Positions 60,316 to 64,000 of a stretch of DNA of 64,000 bases are shown piece by piece (within the stretch, counting starts at the first letter, position 1; every line of letters starts with the position of its first letter). Both the position numbers and the translations under genes were made by a program. The notes under the pieces are model-generated. The model was not told the origin of the DNA. It worked only from the letters and a program-made list of their open reading frames with translations, and made no database searches. Source of the DNA: Caproicibacter sp047777415 (GTDB taxonomy: Bacteria > Bacillota > Clostridia > Oscillospirales > Acutalibacteraceae); contig JBKEEO010000001.1 of assembly GCA_047777415.1 (NCBI GenBank), positions 1,178,001 through 1,242,000 on the forward strand, written 5' to 3'.

Positions 60316-61523
60316 GGTAGATTGTAAAATCAAATTGAACACATAAAAAGATTCCATAGCGCTTAGGGATCTGTTAGGATAAAGTTACCACTCTCAATCT
60401 TGACAGAAAGGCCTGAACGCTATGGACAAGAACCATTCTATCATAAAGATCGAAGAACGCAAGAGGGGACAACATCTTAGAGCAGAAGAGCGTGGCGCAA
60501 TCCAACAGTTAAAGAAGATGGGATTTAGCAATCGAAAGATTGCTCGTGCAATTAATTGCAGTCCTTCTACTATAGGCTATGAACTACGACGTGGTACACC
60601 GGAATACTCCGGCCGAGGTCGCAAACCTGGCTACTCAGCCAAACGTGGAGCTGCAGTCTACAGGGAGAATCGCAGTCGCTGCCATCGCCCTAAAACGGTA
60701 TTCAGAGACTCCGCCTTCATCCGTTGGATGGTCAAAAAGGTTCGTAAGCAAAACTGGTCATTTGATGAGTGCGTGGGTCGGGCCCGAAGCGAACATTGTT
60801 TTCCAGCCAAGGAAATCCCATGTACAAAAACTCTGTATCATATGCTGTGGAAAGGGGAATTACCGCTCACGCTATTTGAACTTCCTGAGGTATTAAATAG
60901 GCATTCTCGCAGAAAACCACGGCTTTCTAAGCGTATCAATGGGAAATCCATTGATAGGCGGCCACCTGAGGTAGCAGATCGAAACACATTTGGGCACTGG
61001 GAATCTGATACGGTACTGGGCCGAAAAAGAAGCGGTGAGGCAGCTGTATTTACCATTGTAGAGCGCCTGACAGGCTATTATCTTTCCATTCGGATTGACG
61101 GCAAAACAACCACCGGTGTTGCCAGTGCCATGGAACAGCTAAAGGAACAGTATGGCGAGAAATTCTCCCAGGTGTTTCGTAGTATTACCACAGACAACGG
61201 CAGTGAGTTTGCAGCATTTTCGGCCTTTGAAGAACTAGGCACGGCAATCTACTTTGCTCATCCCTATTCTGCTTGGGAACGACCTGTAAATGAGAGGACC
61301 AATCGCATACTACGAAAATATATCCCAAAGGGTTGCTCCATCAATGGCTTTACCGCCGAACAAATCTTAATGTTTGCAGACGAGATAAACGCCACGCCTA
61401 GGAAACGATTAGGTTATCAGACCCCTGAGGAACTGTTTGATGCTCAACTGGACAGAATTTATACTTTAAACCCGTAGATAACTTTATCCAGTGAAAGTGT
61501 TCAATTTGTTATTGCAATTTAAG
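60316..61523 (+). mobile_element. IS30-family insertion sequence, copy 2
   Basis: The 1208-bp element has the same ends as copy 1 (GGTAGATTGTAAAATC on the left, GCAATTTAAG on the right) and the same orientation. It is flanked by a perfect 13-bp direct repeat TATATTAACAAAT at 60303-60315 and 61524-61536. The right-hand repeat supplies the -35 box of a promoter for the downstream gene. Confidence 0.94.
60422..61477 (+). CDS. IS30-family transposase (copy 2)
   Basis: This 351-residue DDE transposase is intact and has the same helix-turn-helix and DDE settings as copy 1 (GHWESDTVLG, ITTDNGSEFA, NERTNRILRKY). It differs from copy 1 at about a dozen residues (for example Lys/Arg at 20, Trp/Arg at 178), so the copies are close but not a same-day duplication. 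Confidence 0.96.
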   Translation: MDKNHSIIKIEERKRGQHLRAEERGAIQQLKKMGFSNRKIARAINCSPSTIGYELRRGTPEYSGRGRKPGYSAKRGAAVYRENRSRCHRPKTVFRDSAFIRWMVKKVRKQNWSFDECVGRARSEHCFPAKEIPCTKTLYHMLWKGELPLTLFELPEVLNRHSRRKPRLSKRINGKSIDRRPPEVADRNTFGHWESDTVLGRKRSGEAAVFTIVERLTGYYLSIRIDGKTTTGVASAMEQLKEQYGEKFSQVFRSITTDNGSEFAAFSAFEELGTAIYFAHPYSAWERPVNERTNRILRKYIPKGCSINGFTAEQILMFADEINATPRKRLGYQTPEELFDAQLDRIYTLNP

Positions 61524-61527
61524 TATA

Positions 61528-61556
61528 TTAACAAATGTTAAAATTTGCTCTATAAT
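61528..61556 (+). promoter_or_regulatory. Promoter upstream of the isomerase/epimerase-like gene
   Basis: TTAACA (61528-61533) and TATAAT (61551-61556) are 17 bases apart. The -35 box lies within the IS30 target duplication. The leader to the start codon is about 230 bases. Confidence 0.7.
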
Positions 61557-61680
61557 TAAAATGTGTTTGAACATGAAAAACTTACAAGTAAAGAATTAAG
61601 AATCAAAATTTAGCATAAGAAACTTTCTTATTATGGTTACAATGAATCAACTTTTGTTCTAGTTTATGTGCTCGAACACA

Positions 61681-61733
61681 GATAATAGCCTAAACACCAC
61701 GTTATGCAATAGTTCAAAGAGGCGGCTATTATC
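61681..61733 (+). promoter_or_regulatory. Inverted repeat in the leader of the isomerase/epimerase-like gene
   Basis: GATAATAGCC (61681-61690) and GGCTATTATC (61724-61733) are perfect 10-bp arms separated by 33 bases, followed by a T-rich stretch (GTGACTATTATTTTTTA). It could be a leader terminator or a protein-binding loop. Confidence 0.45.
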
Positions 61734-61793
61734 GTGACTATTATTTTTTATGTCACAATGAAAACTATTAACAAGAAAAGGGGAGAATCAAAA

Positions 61794-62783
61794 ATGAAAA
61801 GACTTGTTACACTGGTTACCGGTCAATGGGCAGACTTAGAGTTTGACAAGATGTGTGTGTTGGCTAAAAAAATGGGTTATGACGGACTGGAAATTGCATG
61901 TTGGGGAAATCACATTAATCTGGACAGAGCCTGTGAGGATGATGAGTATGTTGAATGGCTGAAAAAGAATCTTGAAGAAAACGGATTAGTCTGCAAAGCG
62001 CTCGAAACCCATATTATTGGTCAATGCGTTGGTGATGCTCCTGATCCGCGGTTGAATAATTTTGCGCCGGCATCTTTGGCAGACAAACCGGAAGAGATTC
62101 GTGCATGGGCTATTGATCAGATGAAAAAGTCAGCAATTGTTGCGCGTAAATTAGGAGCACATATTATCACGGGATTCACGGGTTCCCCCATATGGAGATA
62201 TTTTTATAGTTTTCCGCAGACCACAGAAAAGATGGTGGAAGATGGATTTGATGAAATTGTATCCCTTTGGACACCTATCTTGGATGAATTTAAGAAAAAC
62301 GATGTTGTTTTTGCTTTTGAGGTACACCCCGGTGAAATAGCATTTGACTACTATACAACACAAAAATTACTGGAAAAATTTAAGGACAATACCACCTTTG
62401 GCCTGAACTTTGATCCCAGCCACTTGATCTGGCAAGGCATAAAACCGCATCTGTTTTTAAGCGACTTTCGGGATAGAGTTTATCACGTCCATATGAAGGA
62501 TGCTGCAGTTACTCTTGACGGGCGCTCGGGGCTGCTTTGCTCACATATCGATTTCGGCAGTCTGAAACGAGGCTGGAATTTCCGCTCGCTTGGGCATGGC
62601 GATGTTAATTTTGAAGAAATCATCCGTGTACTCAATGATATGAATTATACGGGACCGCTTTCTGTCGAATGGGAAGACAGTGGAATGGATCGTATCGCCG
62701 GGGCCACTGAAGCTGCAGCTTTTGTGCGTCGTGTGGATTTTGAGGCCAGCGGGGTTAAATTTGATGCCGCAATGGCAAATTAA
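61794..62783 (+). CDS. Sugar phosphate isomerase/epimerase-like protein (xylose isomerase-like TIM barrel)
   Basis: This 329-residue protein is of the AP_endonuc_2 / xylose isomerase-like barrel family. It begins MKRLVTLVTGQWADLEFDKM and shows GYDGLEIACWGNHINLD with the first acidic residue, metal-ligand segments VVFAFEVHPGEIAFD (Glu and His), LNFDPSHLIWQGI (Asp and His), YHVHMKDA (His) and the closing PLSVEWEDSGMDR (Glu). These are the usual Mn/Co-binding positions. Family members act on keto sugars, inositols or hydroxypyruvate; the substrate is not clear. ATG 61794 has AAAGGGGAGA upstream. It pairs with the Gfo/Idh/MocA gene downstream, a common duo in sugar or inositol oxidation. Confidence 0.9.
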   Translation: MKRLVTLVTGQWADLEFDKMCVLAKKMGYDGLEIACWGNHINLDRACEDDEYVEWLKKNLEENGLVCKALETHIIGQCVGDAPDPRLNNFAPASLADKPEEIRAWAIDQMKKSAIVARKLGAHIITGFTGSPIWRYFYSFPQTTEKMVEDGFDEIVSLWTPILDEFKKNDVVFAFEVHPGEIAFDYYTTQKLLEKFKDNTTFGLNFDPSHLIWQGIKPHLFLSDFRDRVYHVHMKDAAVTLDGRSGLLCSHIDFGSLKRGWNFRSLGHGDVNFEEIIRVLNDMNYTGPLSVEWEDSGMDRIAGATEAAAFVRRVDFEASGVKFDAAMAN

Positions 62784-62817
62784 TATAAAGTTTCAAGCAA
62801 ATTAAGGGGGACTCGCA

Positions 62818-63957
62818 GTGGAAAAGATTCGCTATGGCATGGTAGGGGGAGGCCTTCATGCTTTTATAGGTGAAGTACATAGAAAAGCAATTAATTTTGA
62901 CGTTCGGGCTGAACTGGTGGCAGGTTGTTTCAGTACAAAACCCGAACGTAATCTTGAAACTGCCGAAGCATATGGAATTTCGAAAGAAAGGGTGTATTCA
63001 TCCTATCAGGAAATGGCTGAAAAGGAAGCACTGCGTCCGGATGGGATTCAATTTGTATCCATTGTTGTTCCGAATTCCCTGCATTATCAGGTTGCAAAAG
63101 AGTTCCTTTTAAAAGGAATTCATGTCATGTGTGAAAAACCGCTTTGTCTTGAACCAAAACAGGCATTAGAACTGGAACAAATTGCAAAGGAGAAACATCT
63201 TTTATTCGGAGTTACATACACATACACAGGATACACCATGAGTAAAGTTATGAGAGAAATGGTGCAAAGCGGGAAGATTGGAGATATTGTTGCTGTCAAT
63301 GCTGAGTATGTGCAGGATTGGTTACTGGATTATTTATCTGCAGATTCCGATAAATCCGGCAATCTTTCAATTTGGCGAACAGACCCAAAAATGAGTGGGA
63401 TTTCAAACTGCGTTGGAGATATTGGAACACATATTGAAAATTACGTGCATTATGTAACCGGGTTAAAAATCAAACGCCTGTGTGCAACAGTGAACCGATA
63501 TGGTCATCCCCTTGATATGAATGCCAATATTCTTTTGGAATATGACAATGGAATCAATGGTGCATATTGGTGCTCACAAGTTGCTGCCGGCAAATTGAAT
63601 GGATTAACCGTTAGGGTCTATGGCACCAAAGGTTCCCTGGAATGGGAGCAGCATTATCCGGATTACTTGAAATATACACCAAAAGGTCAGCCTACCCAAA
63701 CGCTCTCCCGCGGGAACAACTATTTTGGAGAGAAAGCCGCTGCGTATAGCCGGCTTCCTGCAGGACATCCAGAAGGCCTATATATTGCGTTTGCCAATAT
63801 TTACAAAAACTATATCTCTGCACTGATTGCATTAAAGGAAGGGAACAGTACCAGTGAATTTGATTTTCCTTCGGTATCGGATGGCGTAAACGGTGTTAAA
63901 TTCATACATGCAGTCATTGAAAGTGCAGACAATGATTCCAAATGGGTGAATTTGTAA
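62818..63957 (+). CDS. Gfo/Idh/MocA-family oxidoreductase
   Basis: This 379-residue NAD(P)-dependent sugar or cyclitol dehydrogenase has the Rossmann motif GMVGGGLHAFIGEVH (about 7-21) with the His in place of the common third Gly context. The family catalytic motif EKPLCLEP, with Lys, is near 108-115, and the substrate loop SNCVGDIGTHIENYV, with catalytic Asp and His, is near 199-213. The start is GTG with AAGGGGGAC upstream. It lies 35 bases after the isomerase-like gene, so they are cotranscribed. The substrate is unknown. Confidence 0.92.
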   Translation: MEKIRYGMVGGGLHAFIGEVHRKAINFDVRAELVAGCFSTKPERNLETAEAYGISKERVYSSYQEMAEKEALRPDGIQFVSIVVPNSLHYQVAKEFLLKGIHVMCEKPLCLEPKQALELEQIAKEKHLLFGVTYTYTGYTMSKVMREMVQSGKIGDIVAVNAEYVQDWLLDYLSADSDKSGNLSIWRTDPKMSGISNCVGDIGTHIENYVHYVTGLKIKRLCATVNRYGHPLDMNANILLEYDNGINGAYWCSQVAAGKLNGLTVRVYGTKGSLEWEQHYPDYLKYTPKGQPTQTLSRGNNYFGEKAAAYSRLPAGHPEGLYIAFANIYKNYISALIALKEGNSTSEFDFPSVSDGVNGVKFIHAVIESADNDSKWVNL

Positions 63958-64000
63958 TTAATCCGTAATATTTATGTGTAAATCAGAACTAAGGTAATTT

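Noticed and set aside
53966..61523. A composite transposon made of two IS30 copies carrying tctA and the dehydrogenase
   Set aside because: Each copy has its own different 13-bp duplication and tctA continues a gene order begun outside, so the insertions are independent.
1..64000. tRNA, rRNA and CRISPR arrays
   Set aside because: No cloverleaf-ending CCA sequences, rRNA signatures or regularly spaced repeats were seen on either strand by eye; a covariance scan would be needed to exclude a tRNA fully.

Overview
The window looks like the chromosome of a low-to-mid GC Firmicute, most likely an anaerobic clostridium of the Oscillospiraceae/Ruminococcaceae type. The supporting signs are strong AGGAGG-type ribosome sites, frequent TTG/GTG starts, sigma-A promoters, lipoprotein binding proteins, a membrane pyrophosphatase with the K+-dependent signature, L-lactate dehydrogenase, and no respiratory genes. 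This placement is inferred from gene content only. No rRNA, tRNA or CRISPR array was seen.

Region 1 (1-2000, minus strand) is a polar amino acid ABC importer: binding lipoprotein, permease, and an ATPase cut by the window edge. Region 2 (2459-13674) is a seven-gene, tightly overlapping exopolysaccharide operon. Its core matches the B. subtilis ydaKLMN / Listeria pss type: a membrane protein with a degenerate GGDEF domain that keeps the c-di-GMP I-site, a DUF2334 protein, a processive GT2 synthase and a BcsB-like protein. Around the core are two polytopic GT-C-like proteins and an unusual membrane-anchored thioredoxin fused to a GH8-like hydrolase.

Region 3 (13847-32644) is housekeeping and mixed: fetAB-type exporter, a ketopantoate reductase whose 3' end was replaced by an IS256-family insertion, a TrmB-type regulator plus lysA operon with a palindromic operator, thioredoxin, macro-domain protein, pyrophosphatase, a decayed MATE transporter, a HAD/UPF0178/flavoprotein operon, SGNH hydrolase, ldh, Dabb and PPC-domain proteins, dinB, and two poorly known proteins.

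Region 4 (33569-46054) is a twelve-gene operon. It carries an oppABCDF importer followed by seven hydrolases that all lack signal peptides: two beta-lactamase-fold serine hydrolases, an SH3-NlpC/P60 peptidase, a class I amidotransferase-like peptidase, a D-aminoacylase, an M19 dipeptidase and an LD-carboxypeptidase. The simplest reading is import and full cytoplasmic breakdown of cell-wall peptides containing D-amino acids and gamma-linkages.

Region 5 (46169-63957) is accessory and rich in mobile DNA. An XRE regulator and a deleted ISL3 transposase precede a sugar-acid cluster: IclR regulator, IlvD/Edd dehydratase, DapA-family aldolase, mannonate dehydratase, a TctABC transporter and a GldA-like dehydrogenase. 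tctB is split by an IS30-family copy. A second IS256 copy and a second IS30 copy follow. Then come a sugar isomerase/epimerase-like protein and a Gfo/Idh/MocA oxidoreductase. Target-site duplications were read directly: 9 bp for both IS256 copies and 13 bp for both IS30 copies.
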